NCBI GenBank assembly: GCA_032716605.1
Contig: CM064552.1
Span: forward strand, 5,805,069-5,869,068
Direction: 5' to 3'
Length of the DNA: 64,000 bases
Source: Paralithodes platypus
Taxonomy: Eukaryota; Arthropoda; Malacostraca; Decapoda; Lithodidae
Shown: one piece after another, positions 55,035 to 64,000 of the stretch
Position numbering within the stretch: position 1 is the stretch's first letter
Layout of the letters: the number at the start of each line of letters is the position of its first letter
Translations under genes and position numbers: made by a program
Notes under the pieces: model-generated
What the model saw: only the letters and a program-made list of their open reading frames with translations
Database searches by the model: none
Told to the model about the DNA's origin: nothing

Positions 55035-55620
55035 TTTTAATATTAGTTTAACCAGACCACTGAGCTCTACAAAAGAACTCTCATAGGGCTGGCCCGAAGG
55101 ATTCGATCGAGATATACAGTATAACTAAACGAGTCAAGATAGAACGGGAAGGGCAGTAGGGGAACAAATCGAGGAAGGTGAAGACACGCAGACATTTCTT
55201 GCCATTTCACCAGTTCAGCCGGACCACATGAGCTCCACATCAGAGCTCTCATAGGGCAGGGCCGAAGGATGAAACATCAGGTCGAAGGTAGAAAAAATCA
55301 CATCGAGAAGCAAAAAATGCATTACCGAAGGGAATCAAAGTCAGTCCGGCCAGATCAGCAACCGAAGAGACAAATCAGGCCAAGGAGACATGAGATATAG
55401 GCTGCCCGAGGACAGCCAAACGGGAGAGAATAAGAATAGAAGGGGAAAATCATAGAATGAGGAATGAAAAACTACTCAAAATTAGTCGAGCTGAGGACGA
55501 AAGCTTGAGGGGAGATAGGAAGGGTAAGTACCACAACCATCCCCCATCAAGCTCCAGTCGCCGGCCCCGAAGCCCCCCAACCGCGTTAAGGAAAGTAGTA
55601 TCAGGGAGGCGCGTGTGAGG
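55035..55620 (-). mobile_element. Repeat family C, long copy
   Basis: The minus-orientation counterpart of 26390-27025 (tttaaccagaccactgagct ... gaggacgaaagcttgagggg). It carries an internal duplication of the gagctctcatagggc block. Confidence 0.65.
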
Positions 55621-55626
55621 GGAGGT

Positions 55627-56268
55627 TGAATGGTCACGTTATGGAGAATGTCAGCTCATTTAAGTATTTGGGCAGTGTGTTGACACTGTTGAGTAAGTAT
55701 GGGAGTACTGTATGGATGAGGAAGTGCGGTAGAGGGTTGTAGGAACGCCGAAAGCAGTAACAAGAAGTAGGGTGGTCAGCATGGAAGTAAAGAAGTCCTT
55801 GGATGACAGTGTGGTATTCCCGACATTGACTTACGGTAGCGAAGCATATACGTTTGTGAAGAGACTCAAACCATGAGGGGTGGAAATGAGTTACCGGTAC
55901 TTGAGAAGTGCGTGCAGAGTTACATGGAGGGATAGCCAGACGAATGAGGAAGTATGAGAGAGGTGTGGTGTGGATGTCGATGTGCTGGAAAGTGTGAAAA
56001 GGAACACCTCGAGATGGTTCGGCCTTATGGAACGTATGGGTAGCGAGAGAATTACTAAGAGGGTGTACGAGAGTGAGGTGGAAGTACAGAGAGGGAGATG
56101 TAAACCGAGAGAGAGGTGGAAGGATGGAGTGAAGAAGTATATGAGTGAAGGCGGTGCTGGTTGGGAGGAGGGGCGTCGATTGACTGGGGACAGAGGTGAT
56201 TGGGGGTGTTTCATTCGTGGCCACCCCTGCTGGGATCACGGCATCAGGTAATAGATAGATAGATAGGG
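55627..56268 (+). mobile_element. RTE-like LINE fragment, copy 5 (longest)
   Basis: Begins in the RT C-terminal part (NVSSFKYLGSVL in one frame) and has frameshifts. It ends with the usual block and a (GATA)n tail. No clean target duplication was found. Confidence 0.85.
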
Positions 56269-56611
56269 GTCTGGCCCCAGTTAGGTCAGGTTGTCAGGTT
56301 GGGCTAATGGAGGTTAATGACAATCAGACAATATTGTCGTCGGAGGATGTGGGTGAGTTACGTGTTTGGGTATTATTCTCCTTTTACACCGGGTCGAAGT
56401 TATGATCTATTATTTAGGATTATGTACAGTAGTAGTTATATCATGTACCGGTATTTCATTGGCATATACTGTACAGTATGTCCAAACCGTCGGTAATTCA
56501 TTATAATATACTTTATATACAGTACCGGTACTCCCTAAATCACTAAAAAAAAAATGGGGAAGGTTGTACAGTTACGAAATTAGTGGTATAAACTATCTAG
56601 CCTATTTCCTG
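56269..56611. other. No gene seen
   Basis: AT-rich unassigned DNA. Confidence 0.4.
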
Positions 56612-56759
56612 TAGGCAAAAGTGATCATCTATTACTAAAATGGAAGTTGACCTCGAGTAATGCCAATAGATTAGACAATAGCTATATAAATGACAGATTA
56701 AATTATAGTAAAGCTAATTATGTATCCTTGAACAGATATTTAGAGGGAGTAGATTGGGA

Positions 56760-57075
56760 AGTAAGAAGGAGGTGTGGTGTGGAGGTAGATGTGCTGGAAA
56801 GTGAAAAGGAACAACTTGAGATGGTTCGGCCATATGGAACGTATGGAAAGCGAGAGAATGACTAAGAGGGTGTACGAGAGCGAGGTGGAGGGACAGAGAG
56901 GGAGAGGTAGACCGAATATGAGGTGGAAGGATGGAGTGAGGAAGTACATGAACGAGGGCGGTGCTGGTTGGGGGGAGGGGCGTCGACTGACTGGGGACAG
57001 AGGTGCATGGGGGCGGTTCGTTCGTGGCCACCCCTTCGGGGATCACGGCGTCAGGCAATAGATAGATAGATAGAT
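56760..57075 (+). mobile_element. RTE-like LINE fragment, copy 6, nested
   Basis: Target duplication AGATTGGGA (56751-56759 and 57076-57084). One small frame change near 56800; the rest is open to GVRQ-stop and (GATA)n. Confidence 0.93.
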
Positions 57076-58346
57076 AGATTGGGATCTTATTTTGAAGGAA
57101 CAAGATGTACAAGGTAAATATAGTAGATTCCTCGAAATTTATAGAGAAGGAACCAATCTGTTTGTCCCAAGATATAAAACTGGAAATTTTACTAAACAGA
57201 AAGAATGGTTTAATTTAAAATGCAAAAGAGCTTTGGGTAGGCGTGATGCAACTTGGGCTAGATTAAGAAGAAGGAACACTGAGAGTAATCGGAATAAATA
57301 TAAACAGGAGAGGAATAGATATGTTAACATAATTAGGCAAGTTAAAATGAACTATGAGAAGAACATAGTAAATAAATGTGAAAGTGACCCTAAAGGTAAA
57401 GAAACAAATTACTAAATTAAGAGTTGATGCTAGGACGTATGAAAATGTATCGGACATGTGCGAGGTAATGAATAACAAATTGGGGTCAGTTTTTACTAGA
57501 GAGGAAAGTTTTGACGAACCGCAGGCGGGAGTACTGGAGAGTGGTCTTAGTAAGATTGAAATAACTAGAGATGAGTTGTTATCTGCGATGAGAGGACTTG
57601 AAGTAAGGAAAGCTATGGGACCGGATGAAGTGTCTGCCTGGGTTTTAAAGGAGTGTGCAGAGCAATTAGTGAAGCCAGTGAGGGACATAATTCAAGCTGC
57701 CTTAGATACAGGACAGGTTCCTGTTGAATGGAAAAGAGCTAATATCATTCTGATATACAAGAATGGAAACCCTGAGGACCCTTTAAACTATAGACCAGTT
57801 TCACTTACTAGTATTGTATGCAAGATTTGTGAAAAGCTAATTAGGAAGAGATGGATGAAAATATTGGAGAGAAAGAAGATAATAACCCCAAAACAATTTG
57901 GATTCAGAGAAGGGACATCTTGTGTTACCAGTTTGCTATGTTATTACAGTAGGGTGATAGATGTACTCCAAGAGAGGCGGATGGGTGGACTGCGTCTACT
58001 TAGACCTTTCCAAAGCATTCGATAAGGTACCACATAAGAGATTGTTATCTAAGCTTGAGACGCTAGGATGTGTCAGGGGGAGTTTGCTGAAATGGATGGA
58101 GAGCTATTTAACAGATAGGGAAATGAGGACCAACATTAGAGGAACTTACTCATCGTGGCGGAAAGTTGAGAGTGGTGTGCCGCAGGGATCTGTGTTGGCA
58201 CCTCATGTTCCTTATGTATGTGAATGACCTGCCGATAGGCATAAACTCCTACATGTCAATGTTTGCAGAAGACGTAAAAATTATGAGACAAATAACAAAT
58301 AAAAGTAGTGAGGAGCTGCAAGGGGATTTAGATCAAATATACGAAT

Positions 58347-59328
58347 TAGGGAATGTAGGGCTGTATGAATGGGTGTGGGAGCTAGACTGGAATCAGAGGG
58401 AAGAACATGGAAGATTTTAACATGCCTATATACGGACGATGCAGTCCTGTTGGCGGAAAATGCTGAAGAACTTCAGAGAGTGGTCACTGACTTTGACAGG
58501 GTATGTGAAAAGAGAAAGTTAAAGGTCAATGTAAGGTAATGGTGTTTGAGAGAAGAATGCATGAAACCATAGATTTTAAGGACAAATATAGAATCAAGAA
58601 AGAACAAGAAAAGTGGTAAAATAAAATTTAAAAATGAAGTACAGTACTAGAAGAGGTTGAAAGTTTCAAGTATTTGGGAGCTGTACTATGCAAATATGGT
58701 AAAATGGAGAGTGAGATAAAAGAAAGAAAAATTCAAGGGAGAAAAGTGATTGGAGAACTTGATAGTATTCTCAAAGGAAGAATGGTTAGCCAGGAAGTCA
58801 AAAAGTCACTGAGGAACAGTGTGCTGCTCCCAACACTCTCGTATGGAAGCGAGACATGGACGGCAAGTGACGAGGACCTCTTCAAACTGAGAGCTGTGGA
58901 TATGAGCTTTTTCAGAATGGCAGCTGGCATGAATAGGCTAGATGGGCCAAGTAATAGGGAAGTGTACGAGTCCTTTGGAATGGAAGAGCAGGCTTTGGGC
59001 ATTGATTGTGGTGTGGTTGAGTGGATAAAGAGAAGTACTTTGAGGTGGTATGGTCATGTTCAGAGAATGGATGAAGACAGAATGCCAAGAAAGTTATATG
59101 GGAGTCAGGTGAGTGGAACCACTAGTAGTGGAAGACCACCATGGTATGGGAAAAAAAAGTGGAAAAATATATTGAAGAAAAACTTCCACGTAGTGGAAGG
59201 GGCATTGTGGCACGGGCAAGGGAGGCATGTCTTGACAAAGTAGCTTGGAGACATTTCTGTTATGGCCATCCTCTAGTGGGGGTTTCCCAGGGGGAAACAA
59301 GGCGTCGGAGATGATGATGATGATGATG
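58347..59328 (+). mobile_element. Second RTE-like LINE type, nested, (GAT)n tail
   Basis: Target duplication ATACGAAT (58339-58346 and 59329-59336). Encodes YTDDAVLLAENAEELQRVV near 58430, then after a short frameshifted part FKYLGAVLCKYGKMESEIK, SYGSETWTASDEDLFKLRA and STLRWYGHVQRMDEDRMPR. It is related to the GATA-tailed family but distinct in sequence and tail. Confidence 0.9.
58674..59243 (+). pseudogene. RT C-terminal region of the nested RTE-like element
   Basis: A 189-codon frame with the thumb and C-terminal block (LRWYGHV, RKLYGSQVSG, GRPPWYGKKKW). The RT catalytic part lies upstream in broken frames. Confidence 0.85.
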
Positions 59329-60089
59329 ATACGAATGGAGCACCAAGTGGAAAATGAAATTTAATATAAGTAAATGCCATGTGTTAAATATGGGAAGTGT
59401 GAATAGACCAAATTGGGAGTACAGGATGGGAGATAATATAATTAGCAAGGCCGACAAAGAAAAGGGTTTAGGGTTGATTATACAAGATAACTTGTCGCCA
59501 GAGAAACATATTAACAAGCTCTTTAGCGGAATGTATGCAATGGCCGGGAATATGAAAGTTGCTCTGAACTACTTGGATGAGACCATGGTAGCGAAAATTA
59601 TAAAAAGTATGATTAGACCAAGATTGGAGTATGCAGCAGTGGTGTGGTCCCCGCATCTAAAGAAGCATATTCACAAGTTAGAAAGAATCCAGAGAGCAGT
59701 TACTAGATTGGTTCCAAGTCTCAGAGAACTGCCATATGAAGGGAGGCTAGACAAATTAAATCTACCGAGTCTAAAAGAGAGGAGAGAGAGAGGGGAGACA
59801 TGATAATGATGTACAAATGCACCCGAAGGCTGGATAGGGAGGATATATTAATTATGGATACAGGAATAACTAGAGGCCACAGCTACAAAGTAAAAAGACC
59901 TACCTGCAAGAACGATATCAGGAAGTTTAGCTTCCCCTATAGATGTATTGACAAATGGAATGGGCTGGAGGAGGAGGTGGTAGGGGCAAGGAACATCCAT
60001 ATTTTCAAGAAAATATTGGATGAAAGTAGACTGAGAGACGGGACAACACGAGCTTAGCTCAACTCCTGTAAACTACAATTAGGTAAATA

Positions 60090-60483
60090 CAGTACTGTAC
60101 TGTAGTATCCGGGCGTACGGTCGTCATGATTACATAGGTCGTAGTTTCGTTGTTTTTTTTTCTGTTATTTGCCCCCTGCTGGCAATATAATATGATGATG
60201 ACAATAAGTCCTGTGGGAGGTGAGGGCCTCCTCAACCTATTATTGTATCCCACAGCAGTCAAAATAGCCAGGAACGTAATCACGAGCGTGCAAATATTTT
60301 GTGTTGCATTGGTGTTTTAAGATTGTTGGATAATATTTTTTTGCAATTTCCGACGGGGCTCGTGAAATAACACCTAAAAAAACAAAAAACAAAAAAAACA
60401 AAACAAGGACAGTAAATATAAAATACTTGTATAAATCGTCCCCGGTGTAAAACTAGAAATGTACCCGTGTTTGTTTATCTTAC
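60090..60483. other. No gene seen
   Basis: Unassigned, with an A-rich run at 60375-60405. Confidence 0.4.
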
Positions 60484-61048
60484 AGTTTCTTACAGTAGAT
60501 CCTCTGGAAAAAGGCAAACTATGCCTGTGTATCCAGCTCAGTACCAGTACTTGCACTGCTGCGGTCGTTCACGGTGTTGGCCAACTTCAACTTGGCGGCG
60601 GCGGTAGCAGACGCAACATTTTTACTATTCTGTATTTTTGTTTTATAATCAAACTTCAAATCTTGTCTTCCCCATGCTTTATCAAGATTACTTTCAAACT
60701 CCCTTATTGATTCGGAATCGACTACATACTGGGGCAGTGCGTTCCACTCATTTACCACTCTTATCACAAAATGAGTTCTTTGCCTTCTCAAGCCTATTTC
60801 TTTCTTTGTAAATTTTCTTAGAGTGTCCTCTTGGTCTTGTTCCCTCCCGCATCAAGAAGATACCTTCACACACATCCTCATCGTACTTTCCTGACAATAT
60901 CTTAAAAGTCTCTCCTATATGCCAGTGTCGGAAGCCCCAGTGTCCTCAACCTCTGCTCATAGCCCGCGTTCTTCAACGTTGGTACCAGCTTGCTAGCTCT
61001 CCTCTGCACTTTCTCCACTGCTTCTATATCCTTTACCATATATGTTTT
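60484..61048 (-). pseudogene. CR1-like LINE 3' end, inverted arm
   Basis: On the minus strand the RT C-terminal tail (VEKVQRRASKLVPTLK ... FVIRVVNEWNALPQYVVDS ... FDYKTKIQNSKNVASATAA) ends in ctactgtaagaaactgtaag. Frameshifts are present. It mirrors 61144-61730. Confidence 0.85.
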
Positions 61049-61143
61049 TGTCCATTTCGCCATCGCAAGAATTTTACCAAACTCTATCCCAAGGCCAACA
61101 GTATGTATGTATAAACTCAGGCATATAACTCAGGCATAACCAG

Positions 61144-61730
61144 GTGTGGGCTCCATATATGGTAAAGGATATAGAAGCAGTGGAGAAAGTGCAGAGGAGA
61201 GCTAGCAAGCTGGTACCAACATTGAAGAACGCGGGCTATGAGCAGAGGTTGAGGACACTGGGGCTTCCGACACTGGCATATAGGAGAAAGAGAGGGGATA
61301 TGATAGAGACTTTTAAGATAGTGTCAGGAAAGTATGATGAGGATGTGTGTGAAGGTACTGGGTATCTTCTTGATGCGGGAGGGAACAAGAACGAGAGGAC
61401 ACTCTAAGAAAATTTACAAAGAAAGAAATAGGCTTGAGAAGACAAAGAACTCATTTTGTGATGGAGTGGTAAATGAGTGGAACGCACTGCCCCAGTATGT
61501 AGTCGATTCCGAATCAATAAGGGAGTTTGAAAGTAATCTTGATAAAGCATGGGGAAGACAAGAATTGAAGTTTGATTATAAAACAAAAATACAGAATAGT
61601 AAAAATGTTGCGTCTGCTACCGCCGCCGCCAACATCGTGAACGACCGCAGCAGTGCAAGTACTGGTACTGAGCTAGATACACAGGCCTATTTTGCCTTTT
61701 TCCAGAGGATCTACTGTAAGAAACTGTAAG
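61144..61730 (+). pseudogene. CR1-like LINE 3' end, direct arm
   Basis: Encodes YMVKDIEAVEKVQRRASKL, GLPTLAYRRKRGDMIETFK, then (shifted frame) VVNEWNALPQYVVDSESIR and FDYKTKIQNSKNVAS. It ends at the same tail as the inverted arm. The spacer between arms is about 95 bp. Confidence 0.85.
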
Positions 61731-61736
61731 AATATA

Positions 61737-62665
61737 CAGTAAAAGTCCTTTAATCCGACGACCGATGATTCGAATCTCCCAATAGTCCGAATTTTTCAAT
61801 TTGAGGCCAAATCCGAATTCACCCGATGGTCCAAATTTCAAGAAGTCCCAAAGTCCCCTTTTTGAGGCATTAGTCCACTCAAATGACACATAATGGAGCA
61901 CACACATATCATATGTTCATGAATTCACTTTAAAAGTTTACCATTGTCATTGTAGCCTATTACCTACTTCAAAACATTCAGATTAATGGTCAAAGGAAGC
62001 TACTGATATAAACGTAAACAACACATCATCTGCTAGAGAGCTTGTTTTGCTCTTGAACGCATCCTTGGGACGCTCCGATGCGCTACTGGCTTGCACCGCA
62101 TTTTCTGCAAGCGCATTCAATCTTGAGCTTGAAAACGCACCTTTGGACGTTCCGATACGCTACTATTTATAGTTCAGTGATCGGAGCGTCCCAAGGGTGC
62201 TTTCAAGACAACAAGACAAGGGTGCTTTCAATACAATATAATATAACAAAGCACGTCACAAAAGGAAAATTACAAGAACCTCTCAGGGAAGTGCCGTTGT
62301 TAAGGCATTACTTCCCGAACCACATCTGATCTGATCTTCAAGAGCAAGACAAACTCGCTAGTAGACGATGCGGACATGTGACAATAAGAAGAAGAAGAAG
62401 GTGTTTACGTTTATATCAGCAGATTCCTTTGACCATTAATCTGAATGTTTTGAAGTAGGTAATAGGCTACTATGACAATGGTAAACTTTTGAAGTGATTT
62501 CATGAACATATGATATGTGTGTGTCATTTGGGTGGCCTAATGCCTCAATGTTTTTGTCAGGCCATTAATACACAGGTTCATAGGGGTAAAGTCCGATAAT
62601 CCGAAAAATCCACTAATCCGAACGAGGGCCGGTCCGCTGCCCTTCGGATTAACGGAAGTTTACTG
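61737..62665. mobile_element. pogo/Tigger-like non-autonomous element with long inverted arms
   Basis: Ends cagtaaaagtcctttaatcc and cggattaacggaagtttactg are flanked by TA. Long arms (about 61860-62018 and 62400-62550) are inverted: aaacattcagattaatggtc against gaccattaatctgaatgttt. The centre is not coding. Confidence 0.75.
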
Positions 62666-62667
62666 TA

Positions 62668-62842
62668 CCCCATAGCTGGGGATGGTCGACTCGAGACAGA
62701 GCCCGAACTTAAATCACATTTAAAGTTTCAATTCTTTGGGTCCGGGAGCACTTTTGCGTGCAGCGTTCCCTCGCTCCTTTCTCTGTCTCTTCTAGTAGAT
62801 AAATTTTACAAGGGGAGGAGGATTCCTAACCCCCTGCCCTAA
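62668..62842 (+). repeat. Interspersed repeat E, second copy
   Basis: ccccatagctggggatggtc through gtccgggagcacttttgcg to aggggaggaggattcctaac, as at 8362. Confidence 0.7.
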
Positions 62843-62997
62843 CGTTGAACTGCGTATTTGCTCGGGCCTTTCCTCATTTTTGCTTTTAAAACTAGGCTAT
62901 TCCAGCAAGGTGTCAAACGAAAGCCGAGTCCTTTCTTTTTAGTCTTTATTGTCTATGCAAAGATAATATTGTGGTTTATAGTTCAAATTTTGTCTTT

Positions 62998-63230
62998 TCT
63001 TACAGTTTCTTACAGTAGATCCTCTGGAAAAAGGCAAACTATGCCTGTGTATCCAGCTCAGTACCAGTACTTGCACTGCTGCGGTCGTTCACGGTGTTGG
63101 CGGCGGCGGTAGCAGACGCAACATTTTTACTATTCTGTATTTTTGTTTTATAATCAAACTTCAAATCTTGTCTTCCCCATGCTTTATCAAGATTACTTTC
63201 AAACTCCCTTATTGATTCGGAATCGACTAC
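62998..63230 (-). mobile_element. CR1-like LINE 3' end, third copy
   Basis: The same 3' end as the inverted arm at 60484, 5'-truncated at the block encoding VVDSESIREF. Confidence 0.88.
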
Positions 63231-63308
63231 TTTTGATCTGATGAAATGGCCAAAATAGTGCTATTTTCTGGTAATTTTCTTGTATTCCATCTAATTTTCA
63301 TTCAAGTC

Positions 63309-63798
63309 TTTAACCCTTCCAGCCCGGGTGTCCTTTTAAAATGACACCGCGAAAGAAGGGCAGGAGCCCGGGTGTCCTTATAATAGGCAGTAAGCTTTCA
63401 AGCCTATTCAGCTTGGTCTGAACGCCGTGCGTCCGACGCATGTAAACAAAGCCGATCGTTGTGTCACCGCACCTCCGAAAACAAGAAGGAGACGTCGGAT
63501 CAATGTTATTGTTGTGACGTAAGACGAAATTAGTGTCTGAAAAGCTCCGATATTGTTAACATCGCGGCAAAATTTGCTCTACTGAAATCGTCATCACAAC
63601 TGAACCAGTTGACTTACAGCGCTCTACTCAACGCCAGTCTACAGATTGAAAACCGCACTACGTTTATAGATGCATGGGAAATTTCTAGCAGTTAAAATAA
63701 AAAAAAAATACGGTAGCCTAGGCCTAGACGTTTTTTGGCCAGATCGCCCGGATACGACCTCCGTCCTTTGGAGGACCAGCCCGGGCCACGAGGGTTAA
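63309..63798 (+). mobile_element. piggyBac-type MITE, family 4, copy 3
   Basis: 490 bp bounded by TTAA at both sides. Ends are ttaacccttccagcccgggt and cccgggccacgagggttaa. The interior is close to copy 1. Confidence 0.88.
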
Positions 63799-64000
63799 AC
63801 AAAATTACTCTAGTTTGACACACTGTATAATTCCAGATTTGGCCTATGCGATATGGCATTAGAAACCCGTACAATATTTTGATTCAGAACGGAAAATGTG
63901 TGGGCATTGATGATCTTGTGGACGAGTGTTTATCCTTGCAACCGGAACCCCCGCCCAATTTTTTTTTTTTTTTCTTCTATGTGAATGAGGGAGACAGAAG
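63799..64000. other. No gene; poly-T near the end
   Basis: Unassigned, with a T run at 63960-63973. Confidence 0.4.

Larger units (their letters stand above)
57092..60057 (+). pseudogene. CR1-like reverse transcriptase, copy 2, disabled
   Basis: Linker frame KYSRFLEIYREGTNLFVPRY, then RT motifs as in copy 1. Relative to copy 1 it lacks about 35 nt at 57390 and has small frameshifts near 57975 and 58203. The catalytic FADD is FAED (GAA at 58268-58270). The C-terminus resumes at 59354 after the nested insert and has the same RGET-stop break as copy 1. Confidence 0.85.
56612..60089 (+). mobile_element. CR1-like LINE, copy 2, with two nested insertions
   Basis: Starts in the last endonuclease motif (KSDHLLLKW near 56615) and ends after caattaggtaaat. 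It is interrupted at 56760-57075 and 58347-59328 by RTE-like elements with clear target duplications. Removing them restores collinearity with copy 1. Confidence 0.88.

Overview
The window is animal nuclear DNA, most likely from an arthropod and probably a decapod crustacean. The evidence is: (i) seven spliced exons of a glutamate-gated chloride channel (GluCl), an invertebrate-only receptor whose residues here are very close to the arthropod form; (ii) interstitial (TTAGG)n, the arthropod telomere repeat; (iii) long introns packed with non-LTR retrotransposons, SINEs, MITEs and CT/CA/AT/GATA/ATT microsatellites, a density typical of decapods. The species cannot be named from the sequence alone.

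Host gene. On the + strand, 4098-28417 holds the 3' half of a GluCl gene: 4098-4251 (extracellular domain), 6390-6472 (Cys-loop), 6820-6954 (C-loop), 21106-21335 and 21925-22154 (two alternative versions of the M1-M2 pore exon), 24845-25054 (M3 and intracellular loop) and 28172-28417 (loop, M4, stop). The 5' exons lie upstream of the window. The main discovery is the tandem pair of 230-nt pore exons. They have identical length and phases, about two thirds amino-acid identity and different M2 pore-lining residues. Using both, or neither, shifts the frame into an early stop, so they must be mutually exclusive. The gene also carries decayed tandem duplications of about 100 bp across five of its exon borders.

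Intron fill, 4-28 kb. The 14-kb intron before the pore exons contains a Jockey-like LINE fragment (13.4-14.8 kb), a Penelope-like RT fragment on the minus strand (15.6-16.3 kb) and a long CR1/L2-like LINE with a PHD-type zinc finger, endonuclease and dead RT (17.1-21.0 kb). That LINE sits inside a minisatellite made of TACTAAC branch-point-like motifs that abuts the exon A acceptor.

Downstream, 28.4-64 kb. I see no convincing second host gene. The region holds SINEs (one full-length with a perfect target duplication), several families of TTAA-flanked MITEs, a mariner-like and a pogo-like element, microsatellites, a two-copy CR1-like LINE (52.6-54.4 and 56.6-60.1 kb, the second with two nested insertions) and a 1.25-kb inverted pair of LINE 3' ends (60.5-61.7 kb).

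Transposon biology. Two SINE families share their 3' ends with LINEs present in the same window, as expected if each SINE borrows its partner's reverse transcriptase: the (AAC)n-tailed SINE with the Jockey-like LINE, and the (ATT)n-tailed tRNA-SINE with the CR1/L2-like LINE. Six 5'-truncated copies of an RTE-like element all lie on the + strand and end in a stop codon that runs directly into (GATA)n.
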